Positions 1 to 5,775 of a DNA stretch of 9,142 nucleotides are shown here, piece by piece. The DNA lies in contig NVXB01000075.1 of the NCBI GenBank assembly GCA_002746425.1, forward strand, positions 1-9,142, given 5' to 3'. A program made the translations under genes and the position numbers. A model generated the notes under the pieces. It saw only the letters and a list, made by a program, of their open reading frames with translations, had not been told where the DNA came from and ran no database searches. The stretch is from Hyphomicrobiales bacterium. Lineage in GTDB: Bacteria > Pseudomonadota > Alphaproteobacteria > Rhizobiales > GCA-2746425. Positions within the stretch are counted from its first letter, which is position 1. Each line of letters starts with the position of its first letter.

Positions 1-609
1 AATCATCACTTCATAGCCGGGGTCACCCGCCTCATTACGCACCATGCGCAGGCCAATATCATGGGCGCGCGTTACCGCGCGGTCATTGGGCGCGCCAGTG
101 ATGGCGATTTTGAATTTACGCGGTAAATACTGAAATTCAGGATGATCTGTCGACCATTGGCGTAGCAGCTCCGCTGTTGGGCGCGGGTCTTCAATCTCAT
201 CCAGCGCAGCACCGGCAAAATGATCGGCGGTGACATTGCGCACGCAATTGCCCGATGTCTGAATGGCGTGCATTTCCACATCTGCCAGCGCATCCAAAAT
301 GGCAGGCACGTCTTTTAGTTTCGGCCAGTTAAACTGGATGTTTTGGCGCGTGGTAAAGTGGCCATAACCCTTGTCAAAACGGTCGGCAATCATCGCCAAC
401 TGGTTCATTTGCGTGCTGTTAAGCGTGCCATAGGGCACCGCGACGCGCAGCATATAGGCGTGCAATTGCAGATACAGCCCGTTGCGCAGGCGCAGCGGTT
501 TGAACTCATCTTCAGTCAGCGAGCCATCAATACGGCGGTTCACCTGGCTGCAAAATTCTGCAATGCGCTCGCGCACAAATTCCTGGTCAAAATCATTATA
601 GCGGTACAC
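1..609 (-). CDS. cysI: Nitrite/sulfite reductase, siroheme hemoprotein (N-terminal part, cut by left edge)
   Basis: This is the N-terminal 203 codons of an assimilatory siroheme-dependent sulfite (or nitrite) reductase, which reduces sulfite to sulfide with six electrons in the cytoplasm. It begins VYRYNDFDQEFV, like alphaproteobacterial CysI proteins. Ferredoxin-like half-domain features are visible: MLRVAVPYG (53-61), TTRQNIQFNW (86-95) and TSGNCVRNVTAD (118-129). The arginines in these blocks fall where the family contacts siroheme. The cysteines that bind the 4Fe-4S cluster and siroheme lie in the missing C-terminal half. The start is GTG at 609, because the in-frame stop of the upstream gene is only 3 nt before it and the next Met is residue 53. 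A GGAG ribosome site sits 8 nt upstream. Location behind cysG and the DUF2849 gene favours sulfite over nitrite as substrate, but the fragment alone cannot decide. Confidence 0.9.
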   Translation of the reverse strand, partial: MYRYNDFDQEFVRERIAEFCSQVNRRIDGSLTEDEFKPLRLRNGLYLQLHAYMLRVAVPYGTLNSTQMNQLAMIADRFDKGYGHFTTRQNIQFNWPKLKDVPAILDALADVEMHAIQTSGNCVRNVTADHFAGAALDEIEDPRPTAELLRQWSTDHPEFQYLPRKFKIAITGAPNDRAVTRAHDIGLRMVRNEAGDPGYEVMI

Positions 610-612
610 GGG

Positions 613-936
613 CTACACTCCGCTGCTGGTATTGGAAGGGATAATTGGCTGTGCCAGATAATCAAAGCTGGGGCCATGAAGGCGGTATTTCTCGCGAAAA
701 TGCAGCGGTTTTAGATCGCCATTTTCAAGGCGCTCAATCTCGATGAGGTAAGCACCAACAATGATTTCCTGCTGCGCCTCGCCAATGGCCAGCAAGGTTT
801 CCGCCTGCTCTGGCGTATCGGCAATGCTGGCTACGTCAATATCGCGCGACCAGGTTTTTGCTGTCGTGAGATAAACCACATCGCCTTCCATCAAATCATT
901 AGCGGAGACAATTTGGGTGACAAAAGCTTTGGCCAT
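613..936 (-). CDS. DUF2849 domain protein, sulfite-assimilation operon
   Basis: A small cytoplasmic protein of 107 residues with no signal peptide or membrane segment. The opening FVTQIVSANDLMEGDVVYLT, the central EIIVGAYLIEIE (58-69) and the end REKYRLHGPSF match the DUF2849 pattern (a TANRL..G.VV.L start and an R..GP end). This family is regularly found between cysG and cysI in alphaproteobacteria. Its biochemical role is unknown; a helper role in sulfite reductase maturation or electron supply is only inference from position. The ATG at 936 is chosen over an in-frame ATG at 1044. It has AGGAG 8 nt upstream, it starts where the family starts, and it overlaps the cysG stop by one base (TAATG), whereas the longer version would add 36 unrelated residues inside cysG. 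No catalytic or metal-binding motif is visible. Confidence 0.85.
   Translation of the reverse strand: MAKAFVTQIVSANDLMEGDVVYLTTAKTWSRDIDVASIADTPEQAETLLAIGEAQQEIIVGAYLIEIERLENGDLKPLHFREKYRLHGPSFDYLAQPIIPSNTSSGV
618..621 (-). promoter_or_regulatory. Ribosome binding site for the GTG-initiated cysI
   Basis: On the minus strand GGAG lies 8 nt before the GTG at 609 and inside the last codons of the DUF2849 gene. It supports GTG as the true start and suggests that cysI is translated by ribosomes arriving from the upstream gene. Confidence 0.6.
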
Positions 937-2018
937 TAGATCGCTCCTAAATGGTTTGCGGGTTGACGATTGGAAATTTGAATAGCTGCCAACGGCGTAT
1001 CGATAATTGGCACGATACCTGCAACACCGGGTATCTGGCTCCACGCGACAGCGGCCGCATCCAGCGCTTCGACCTCATCATCGAAAGCGCGGATCGCATC
1101 AGACTTCAGATAGACGATTTGATGGCCCTTTTGGGCGTGGCGAATGATCAGCTCATGCACATCATCGCGGTGGATGTTGGACCCACGGTCTTGTTTGGGG
1201 CCACAATGGCCAATATCCACCATAATGGCTTCGCGGCGGGCCAGCTCCAAAATATCACCTGAGACGCTGCAATCATACAAGATCACATCGGCCTCATCGA
1301 GCATGCGGCGCGCTTTCAGCGTCAGCAATTCCGGATCGCCCGGCCCTGCGCCCACCAGGCTCACATGGCCTTTGGGTCGTTTTTCGGTCTTGGCTTCTTC
1401 GAACAGATTTTCCAGCGTATCGGTGACGGCTTGCTTACCGCCCTTTTCCAGCGCCCGGCTGCCAGCGCCATCGTAAAACCGCGCCCAAAAATTGCGCCGC
1501 CGACGGCCACCAGGAAGCTGCTCGGCTTTGGGGCGAAACGTCTGCGCAATACGCGCCAACAGGCCAAGGCGCGATGGCAGCATAGCTTCAATATCAGCTT
1601 TTATGCGGCGCGCCAGCACGGGTGCTGCGCCTTCGGTGCCAATGGCGATGGTGACGGGATCGCGATCAACAATGGCCGGGGTGATGAACTGGCTGGCTTC
1701 CAGATTGTCCACCACATTGACCAGCACATTTTCGCTGCGGGCAAGTTGCGCCGTGATTAGGTTTTCATCCGGCTCATCGCTGGCCCCATAAAACAGCGCC
1801 GCGCCTTTAATATCGGCGGCGGTGACAATGCGCTGGATAAGATTGATTTTGTTCTCGTCGGCCAAAAACAGCAATTCATCAATCGGATCATCGCCATAGA
1901 CGTCGAGGCGCGCTTCGCTCTTCATCAGCAGACGCAGTTTGGCCAGCGCGGTTTCGCCATTGCCGGAAACGACAATGCGGGCATCACGCAAATCAAGATA
2001 AACAGGGTAGTGGCGCAT
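936..2018 (-). CDS. cysG: Siroheme synthase CysG with a degenerate, truncated methyltransferase domain
   Basis: In full-length CysG the N-terminal half oxidises precorrin-2 and inserts iron to make siroheme, and the C-terminal SUMT domain methylates uroporphyrinogen III. Residues 1-210 align without gaps to E. coli CysG over the first ~137 positions. They show the NAD-binding GNGETA (19-24), the catalytic Asp104 in NVVD, and Thr128 where E. coli has phosphorylatable Ser128. A RRRRNFWARF block (172-181) follows. The SUMT domain starts normally with VGAGPGDPELLTLKA (222-236). However, the GGDPFxFGRGGEE SAM-binding loop expected after 'LK' is replaced by SDAIRAFDDE (306-315), and the protein stops at 360 residues instead of about 457-480. 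The dehydrogenase/chelatase part looks functional. The methyltransferase part probably is not, so a separate SUMT (CobA type) should exist elsewhere in the genome. The stop codon overlaps the next start (TAATG). The ribosome site upstream of the ATG is weak. Confidence 0.88.
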   Translation of the reverse strand: MRHYPVYLDLRDARIVVSGNGETALAKLRLLMKSEARLDVYGDDPIDELLFLADENKINLIQRIVTAADIKGAALFYGASDEPDENLITAQLARSENVLVNVVDNLEASQFITPAIVDRDPVTIAIGTEGAAPVLARRIKADIEAMLPSRLGLLARIAQTFRPKAEQLPGGRRRRNFWARFYDGAGSRALEKGGKQAVTDTLENLFEEAKTEKRPKGHVSLVGAGPGDPELLTLKARRMLDEADVILYDCSVSGDILELARREAIMVDIGHCGPKQDRGSNIHRDDVHELIIRHAQKGHQIVYLKSDAIRAFDDEVEALDAAAVAWSQIPGVAGIVPIIDTPLAAIQISNRQPANHLGAI

Positions 2019-2033
2019 TCAACTGGTCCATCA

Positions 2034-2124
2034 TTAGAATTGAGTTCTAAAAATGGGGGATATGGACCGGGTTTCCTAGGAACAGGTTTTCCTAATTAGG
2101 CGATATGGGAACAATTTCTTGTTC
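2034..2124. promoter_or_regulatory. Candidate operator cluster upstream of cysG (four stacked palindromes)
   Basis: Four short inverted repeats lie 16-106 bp before the cysG start. They are TTAGAA-TTGAG-TTCTAA (2034-2050), TTCCTAGGAA (2073-2082), CCTAATTAGG (2091-2100) and GAACAA-TTTC-TTGTTC (2109-2124). The middle two share a direct TTTCCTA repeat 16 bp apart. Perfect short palindromes at this density just before an operon suggest repressor or activator sites. The regulator is not identifiable from the sequence, and I could not define a convincing -35/-10 pair. Confidence 0.4.
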
Positions 2125-2231
2125 AAAAGGCGAAAATGGGAAAAGTCTGTACCGCAATAGAGGGTTAGGGGCCGTTTTGGGGGTGCGGGCTTACGTTTAT
2201 CGCTTGGGTTTGGGGGAGAGATTTTGGGCTT
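2125..2231. other. Spacer between the cysG upstream region and the REP array, no feature seen
   Basis: This stretch is G-rich on the plus strand and has no coding signal, hairpin with T-run, or recognisable binding site. It separates the palindrome cluster from the first REP element within the 784-bp spacer. Confidence 0.5.
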
Positions 2232-2263
2232 CTGGATACCAAGATCAAGTCTTGGTATGACGG
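2232..2263 (+). repeat. REP-like palindrome 1 (AT-type, forward)
   Basis: A hairpin with arms ATACCAAGA/TCTTGGTAT (2236-2258) around a TCAAG loop. The whole 32-bp block is present again as an exact reverse complement at 2719-2750. It is followed by the TGACGG flank shared with the other copies. Confidence 0.8.
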
Positions 2264-2337
2264 TGGAGTGTGGGGTGAATGGAAGAGCTATGTCGATGCA
2301 CTTCTGGCTTTCTCACCGCCATTATTTCATCTGCCTG

Positions 2338-2368
2338 CCGTCATCCTCGGGCTTGACCCGGGGACCCA
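2338..2368 (-). repeat. REP-like palindrome 2 (GC-type, reverse)
   Basis: A hairpin with arms TCCTCGGG/CCCGGGGA (2344-2364) around a CTTGA loop, with one G-T pair. The 31-bp block is an exact reverse complement of 2449-2479. The CCGTCATCC flank is the reverse complement of the GGATGACGG flank in copy 3. Confidence 0.8.
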
Positions 2369-2448
2369 TGCAACCTTTCAAAAAATAAACACGAATACGA
2401 ATATCGCTGAATTGGCTTATGGATGAGGCGTGCATCTGCCCAGTGCCG

Positions 2449-2479
2449 TGGGTCCCCGGGTCAAGCCCGAGGATGACGG
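2449..2479 (+). repeat. REP-like palindrome 3 (GC-type, forward)
   Basis: The exact 31-bp inverted partner of 2338-2368, with a TCAAG loop at 2461-2465. About 80 bp of unique DNA separate the pair. Confidence 0.8.
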
Positions 2480-2557
2480 TGGGTGGGGTGGTTAAGATAA
2501 AGCAGCGGCTGGCGACAGCGCGTTCAGGTGATCGCCAACGTTTACGCCCAGCACATT

Positions 2558-2578
2558 CTCCGGGCGTGATCCGGGGTC
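2558..2578 (-). repeat. REP-like palindrome 4 (degenerate, reverse)
   Basis: Arms CTCCGGG/TCCGGGG around CGTGA, with two G-T pairs. It matches the reverse complement of copy 5 at 16 of 19 positions, so it is a diverged member of the same family. Confidence 0.65.
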
Positions 2579-2641
2579 TTCTGCACCGCCCTTTGGTAAG
2601 AACAGCCGCAGCGCAAAACTGGTTTTGGCGGTGGCGCTTAA

Positions 2642-2670
2642 GGCCCCGGATCAAGTCCGGGGAACGGTGG
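2642..2670 (+). repeat. REP-like palindrome 5 (GC-type, forward)
   Basis: A perfect hairpin with arms CCCCGGA/TCCGGGG (2644-2662) around TCAAG. It is followed by AACGGTGG, which corresponds to the GACGGTGG flank of copies 1 and 3. Confidence 0.75.
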
Positions 2671-2718
2671 TCGAGGCTGGTGATGAAAAGAGTGCACATC
2701 CATCCGCACCACCCTCAA

Positions 2719-2750
2719 CCGTCATACCAAGACTTGATCTTGGTATCCAG
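2719..2750 (-). repeat. REP-like palindrome 6 (AT-type, reverse)
   Basis: The exact 32-bp inverted partner of 2232-2263, closing the array about 50 bp beyond the stop codon of the oxygenase gene. Its hairpin could help terminate transcripts from that gene, but no T-run follows on the minus strand. Confidence 0.8.
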
Positions 2751-2802
2751 ATGAACCACGAGCGCCGCTCACCGACCATAATGGTCACCAAAACCCAAAA
2801 AA

Positions 2803-3765
2803 TCAGCGCACAAATGGTTCCACATCGACATAGCCAATATCGGCTTTGGGATCAGGCTTAAAACTTACCATTTTGACCACTTCGTGCTTTTTATTAAGGC
2901 CGAGTTTTTTCCAAAGCAGCGTCAGCGCCGCCTTGGGGTAAGGCATCAACCCGCCAATACTGTTGGTGGCAGGCGACAGGCCAAAGCGGCGGCGCAGCAC
3001 GCCATTGGCGTAATTCACCGCGTAGGATTTGCGTATATCGCTGGTGTAATGCTCGGTCGTTACCGAAATATTGAGGCAATCCTCATTGACCACCCGGTGC
3101 GGTGCGTTGAGATCCCACAGCGCCATTTCACCCGGCGATAAAACATGAATTTCCGCGTGATCATCATACCATTCATGATAGGACAGCTCTTCCTCGGTCT
3201 CGCCAAGAATGATGCCTTCCAGCGTTTCATGCGGCAAGAAAGGCGCGCGATTGGGATAGATATAAACCTTTTTGCGGCCCTCAATCTGCCACAGGGCCTG
3301 GCCCGGAATATCGCAATGATACGGCACCGTCATATTGGGCGATGAAATCAAAATGCCCATATTTTGCTTGAACGTATGCAGACCCGGCACTTTGTCTTCG
3401 AACTCGTCAAAAATCTGTTGCAGCAAATCGGCGTAGCGCTTGTCGACATCCATCACGCGGCGCAAATTGAGCCACAAATGGCCGTTTTTAATCGCCTTGA
3501 TCAAATCTTTGCCCGAGGTATCGGCCAAATAACCTTCGCGCCAGTTCAGCTTGCCTTTTTCCGCTCCAGCAGTGTTCAGATTATACAGCGCGCGCGGATA
3601 GGTTTCGATCAACTCGCCCAAAACTTCTTCGCTAAACAGTCCGGAATCTTTCAAGCGATGTTGCAGCTTGATGGTGTATTTGCCGAACAAATCCTTGTAG
3701 TGCGGTTGCCAGTCAGACAGCAGTTTTTTGTCGCTCGCCTGCACATTGAAAGCACCAGTATCCAT
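2803..3765 (-). CDS. Cupin/JmjC-like putative Fe(II)/2-oxoglutarate-dependent oxygenase
   Basis: A soluble protein of 320 residues with no signal peptide. The cupin (double-stranded beta-helix) core is readable. PYHCDIPGQALWQIEGRKKVYIYP (148-171) carries the HxD iron ligands His150 and Asp152, and Lys165/Lys166 where JmjC-type enzymes hold 2-oxoglutarate. SPGEMALWDLNAPHRVVN (210-227) carries the distal ligand His223. The ~130 residues before the core are helical in character and match no domain I recognise. In this fold such residues usually support hydroxylation of a protein side chain or small molecule, but the substrate is unknown. GGAGGAGGAT lies just upstream of the ATG, so the start is secure. 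The gene follows the GNAT gene by 68 bp on the same strand and is probably cotranscribed with it, which suggests the two act on the same molecule. The oxygenase activity itself is inferred from motifs. Confidence 0.75.
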   Translation of the reverse strand: MDTGAFNVQASDKKLLSDWQPHYKDLFGKYTIKLQHRLKDSGLFSEEVLGELIETYPRALYNLNTAGAEKGKLNWREGYLADTSGKDLIKAIKNGHLWLNLRRVMDVDKRYADLLQQIFDEFEDKVPGLHTFKQNMGILISSPNMTVPYHCDIPGQALWQIEGRKKVYIYPNRAPFLPHETLEGIILGETEEELSYHEWYDDHAEIHVLSPGEMALWDLNAPHRVVNEDCLNISVTTEHYTSDIRKSYAVNYANGVLRRRFGLSPATNSIGGLMPYPKAALTLLWKKLGLNKKHEVVKMVSFKPDPKADIGYVDVEPFVR

Positions 3766-3833
3766 TGCGTCATCCTCCTCCAGCCAAAGCCGGAACTATT
3801 CACTTATTTTCCAAATTTACGTGTATCAGCGCG

Positions 3834-5069
3834 CTATTTAGCGCCAACCAAAAGCCGTCTGATGCCGGGCGGAAGCGCCCGAAAAGCTGTTTTAATCAAA
3901 GGCATAAGCGTTGGCTTCCACAGCCGCGCGTAAAATGTGCCCTTAAGTGTGTTGCCAATGCCATAACCGGTAATTTCGGCGGTGCAATTGGACCAATCAC
4001 TTTGATACGCGGTGTAATTGCCCAGAAAATCGATGTGCTCCAGATTGGAAGACAGCGCCCATTTAAGGGTCTCTTCCATCTGGATTTTACCCGGCGAATA
4101 GTCTTTCAAAGCCCAGTCGAAAGAGCCGAGATAGCAATAATAATGCTGGAAATTGCCAAAACCCAATTCAATGGCAATTGGCTTGTCATCAACATAAAGC
4201 GCCAGCGCAATCGCGCCCTGCTCTGCCGCTTCCTTGCCATCCAGCGCGGCCAAAAACTCAACGGCGCGCGGATCAGCGAAGGAGGTCATGCGGCGGCCAT
4301 TTTCATTCAGCCATTCCAGCTTGAACGCAATCGATTGATGCACCAGTTTTTTATATTCAGGGGTGCCGCCATAATGCACTTTAAACGTGACATTACCGAG
4401 TTCTTCCAGGTTGCGGCGGCGTCTACGGCGGTTTTTACGGGTCGATTTTTTCAGGCCCGCCTCGTAGGCATCCCAAGATTCGTGCTGGTTCAGCTCCATC
4501 ATCAAGGACACGTCGTCTTGATCCTTATAGATGTGCTCTTGATCCAGAATCTGCGCCAGCGGGCTATCTTTTGGAAAACGCTCAAACACGATGGCATCGC
4601 AATCCAGCGCTTTTCGAATTTCGCCCCAGCTCTCTTTGGCCTCATCAATCGACATTAAATTGGTGTCGAGCAATACATTGCCATATTGCGCCAGCGGCTC
4701 GCCCAAAAAGCGCACGACACGCAAGCCAAGCGGCTCGCAAGCGCGGATAAGCGGCTCGCAAGCGCGGATAAGCGGCCAAATACTGACCAGCGTATCGCCG
4801 CGATAAATGGCGGCAATGCGCATTTCATTGCATTCATCCGCACCCAAATAATTTTCGCACCAGCGCAGGCACCAATCATAGCTTTGGAAATAGGCCATCC
4901 GGTCGGCAACCCGTGTTTCCAGGTCGCGCCAATCGGGCCCAATCGCCATAAGACGGCTGATTTCACTGATGATTTCTATGCGCACACGGGTGCCATTGGC
5001 CGCATCGGTTGCATTGGCAGAGCCGATTTGCTTGTCTGTTGAAAAGCTCATGGTTTCCCAAGTCGCCAT
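3834..5069 (-). CDS. GNAT-family acyltransferase, FemAB/BioF2 (CelD-like) type
   Basis: A cytoplasmic protein of 411 residues resembling the double-GNAT acetyltransferases annotated as BioF2-like or 'involved in cellulose biosynthesis, CelD/BcsL'. Family-like blocks are RFLGEPLAQYGNVL (120-133), the basic stretch KKSTRKNRRRRRRN (207-220) and the second-GNAT block LGSFDWALKDYSPGKIQMEE (314-333). These enzymes transfer an acyl or aminoacyl group to an amine, but the donor and acceptor here are unknown. Residues 100-113 contain a 7-residue repeat (PLIRACE twice) caused by an exact 21-bp tandem duplication, in frame and at the edge of a predicted strand. The ATG at 5069 has only a weak GGA upstream. 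A second ATG at 5051 has GGGA at normal distance and may be the real start, removing six residues. The plus-strand DNA opposite holds long open frames that are shadows. The gene is first in a unit with the oxygenase gene. Confidence 0.78.
   Translation of the reverse strand: MATWETMSFSTDKQIGSANATDAANGTRVRIEIISEISRLMAIGPDWRDLETRVADRMAYFQSYDWCLRWCENYLGADECNEMRIAAIYRGDTLVSIWPLIRACEPLIRACEPLGLRVVRFLGEPLAQYGNVLLDTNLMSIDEAKESWGEIRKALDCDAIVFERFPKDSPLAQILDQEHIYKDQDDVSLMMELNQHESWDAYEAGLKKSTRKNRRRRRRNLEELGNVTFKVHYGGTPEYKKLVHQSIAFKLEWLNENGRRMTSFADPRAVEFLAALDGKEAAEQGAIALALYVDDKPIAIELGFGNFQHYYCYLGSFDWALKDYSPGKIQMEETLKWALSSNLEHIDFLGNYTAYQSDWSNCTAEITGYGIGNTLKGTFYARLWKPTLMPLIKTAFRALPPGIRRLLVGAK
4730..4776 (-). 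repeat. 21-bp tandem duplication inside the GNAT gene
   Basis: Two identical 21-bp units (4730-4750 and 4751-4771) are followed by the first 5 bases of a third. Because 21 is a multiple of three, the reading frame survives and the protein gains PLIRACE once. Identical copies imply a recent slippage event. Confidence 0.9.
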
Positions 5070-5263
5070 AGAATTATTATCCAGTGTTTATTGATCTAAA
5101 ACAGGTTTTTACGTGGCCTGAACTGTTATAAATTACGAGCTGGGCGTTACTTAGGGGTTAAGTAATGAAACAGATGGATTGTCGGTTAATCCAGCGTTAA
5201 ACTGGCACCAACAATTGTAATCAAGATCGCTTTAACCTAAGCAATCTGGAGTTGAGAAGCGTG

Positions 5264-5659
5264 ATGTTTCGCGAGATTAAAGCCATTTTGAGCAATGCCG
5301 TCAAAGCTGTGTGCTGTGCTGGCTTATTGCTTGTGGCCTTTGCGCATACGCCGGGGTTGGCCTCTTCCATTGCATCCAATATCCAGCGTGCAGATTTAAC
5401 CACTTACGCTTTGCCCGATGGCTCGCTTCCGGTTTTATGCCTGTATGACCCAACCGGCGATGGCCGCTCATCTGGCATGCAAATCACCTGCGATTTTTGC
5501 CAAATTGCTGGCGGCGCACATATTGTTACCAGCCATTATGGCAGCGACTTTCTGCGCAAACGCGCCAGCGCGCCGGTATTGGCACATCATTACCAACGTA
5601 TTGAGTTTTCGCACCACTATGTTGGCGCATGTGGAGAAACCGGCCCGCCATTGGTTTGA
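5264..5659 (+). CDS. Secreted Cys/His-rich DUF2946-like protein, copper cassette
   Basis: About 131 residues. An N-terminal hydrophobic segment (7-27, VKAVCCAGLLLVAFAHT) followed by GLASS looks like a signal peptide or membrane anchor. The mature part has a YALPDGSLPVLCLY block (48-61), a CDFC pair (76-79, CxxC) followed by QIAGGAHI, many histidines (86, 91, 108, 109, 117, 118), a late Cys123 and the ending GPPLV. This layout fits the DUF2946 family, which often sits beside copper genes. A periplasmic metal-handling role is inference, and no enzyme motif is visible. The start is uncertain: GGAG at 5248-5251 could serve GTG 5261 (9 nt) or ATG 5264 (12 nt), while TTG 5252 is too close. ATG is chosen provisionally. 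It leads the plus-strand unit with the PCu(A)C and SCO genes, 116 bp before the former. Confidence 0.72.
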   Translation: MFREIKAILSNAVKAVCCAGLLLVAFAHTPGLASSIASNIQRADLTTYALPDGSLPVLCLYDPTGDGRSSGMQITCDFCQIAGGAHIVTSHYGSDFLRKRASAPVLAHHYQRIEFSHHYVGACGETGPPLV

Positions 5660-5724
5660 TTTTGCAGTGAAAAGCACGCGGAAAATTTTCCAACGCCTTT
5701 CAAAACAGCATTTCAAATTCAAAA

Positions 5725-5750
5725 GCGAACATCCGGTATGGCGTGTTCGC
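5725..5750 (+). promoter_or_regulatory. Inverted repeat in the spacer before the PCu(A)C gene
   Basis: Perfect 7-bp arms GCGAACA/TGTTCGC flank a 12-nt loop and end 25 bp before the ATG at 5776. A second perfect palindrome, GGAAAATTTTCC, lies at 5681-5692. They could be an operator, or an RNA hairpin that tunes expression between the two genes. No T-run follows, so it is not an intrinsic terminator. Confidence 0.35.
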
Positions 5751-5775
5751 GGCCAAATTCTTCTAAGGAAATCTC

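Noticed and set aside
343..714. Plus-strand 123-residue open frame
   Set aside because: It is antisense to cysI and the DUF2849 gene, with no family resemblance and no ribosome site.
937..1044. Longer N-terminus for the DUF2849 protein (ATG at 1044)
   Set aside because: The extra 36 residues lie inside cysG, are unlike the family, and the ATG at 936 has a good ribosome site.
951..1791. Several plus-strand open frames opposite cysG
   Set aside because: They are low-complexity shadows of cysG; the minus-strand frame aligns along its length with CysG.
2774..2786. GACCATAATGGTC palindrome near a poly-A/T tract as a terminator for the oxygenase gene
   Set aside because: On the minus strand the T-run comes before the hairpin, the wrong order for an intrinsic terminator, and the loop is too tight.
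2322..2861. Three open frames (2322-2699 minus, 2419-2754 plus, 2625-2861 plus)
   Set aside because: They read through the REP palindromes. The peptides are translations of the repeats (DPGTHGT, VKPEDDG types) commonly mis-annotated as genes.
3765..4658. 297-residue open frame on the plus strand
   Set aside because: It lies antisense to the GNAT gene and starts in the ribosome-site region of the oxygenase gene. Its translation resembles no family, and the minus-strand frame has clear motifs.
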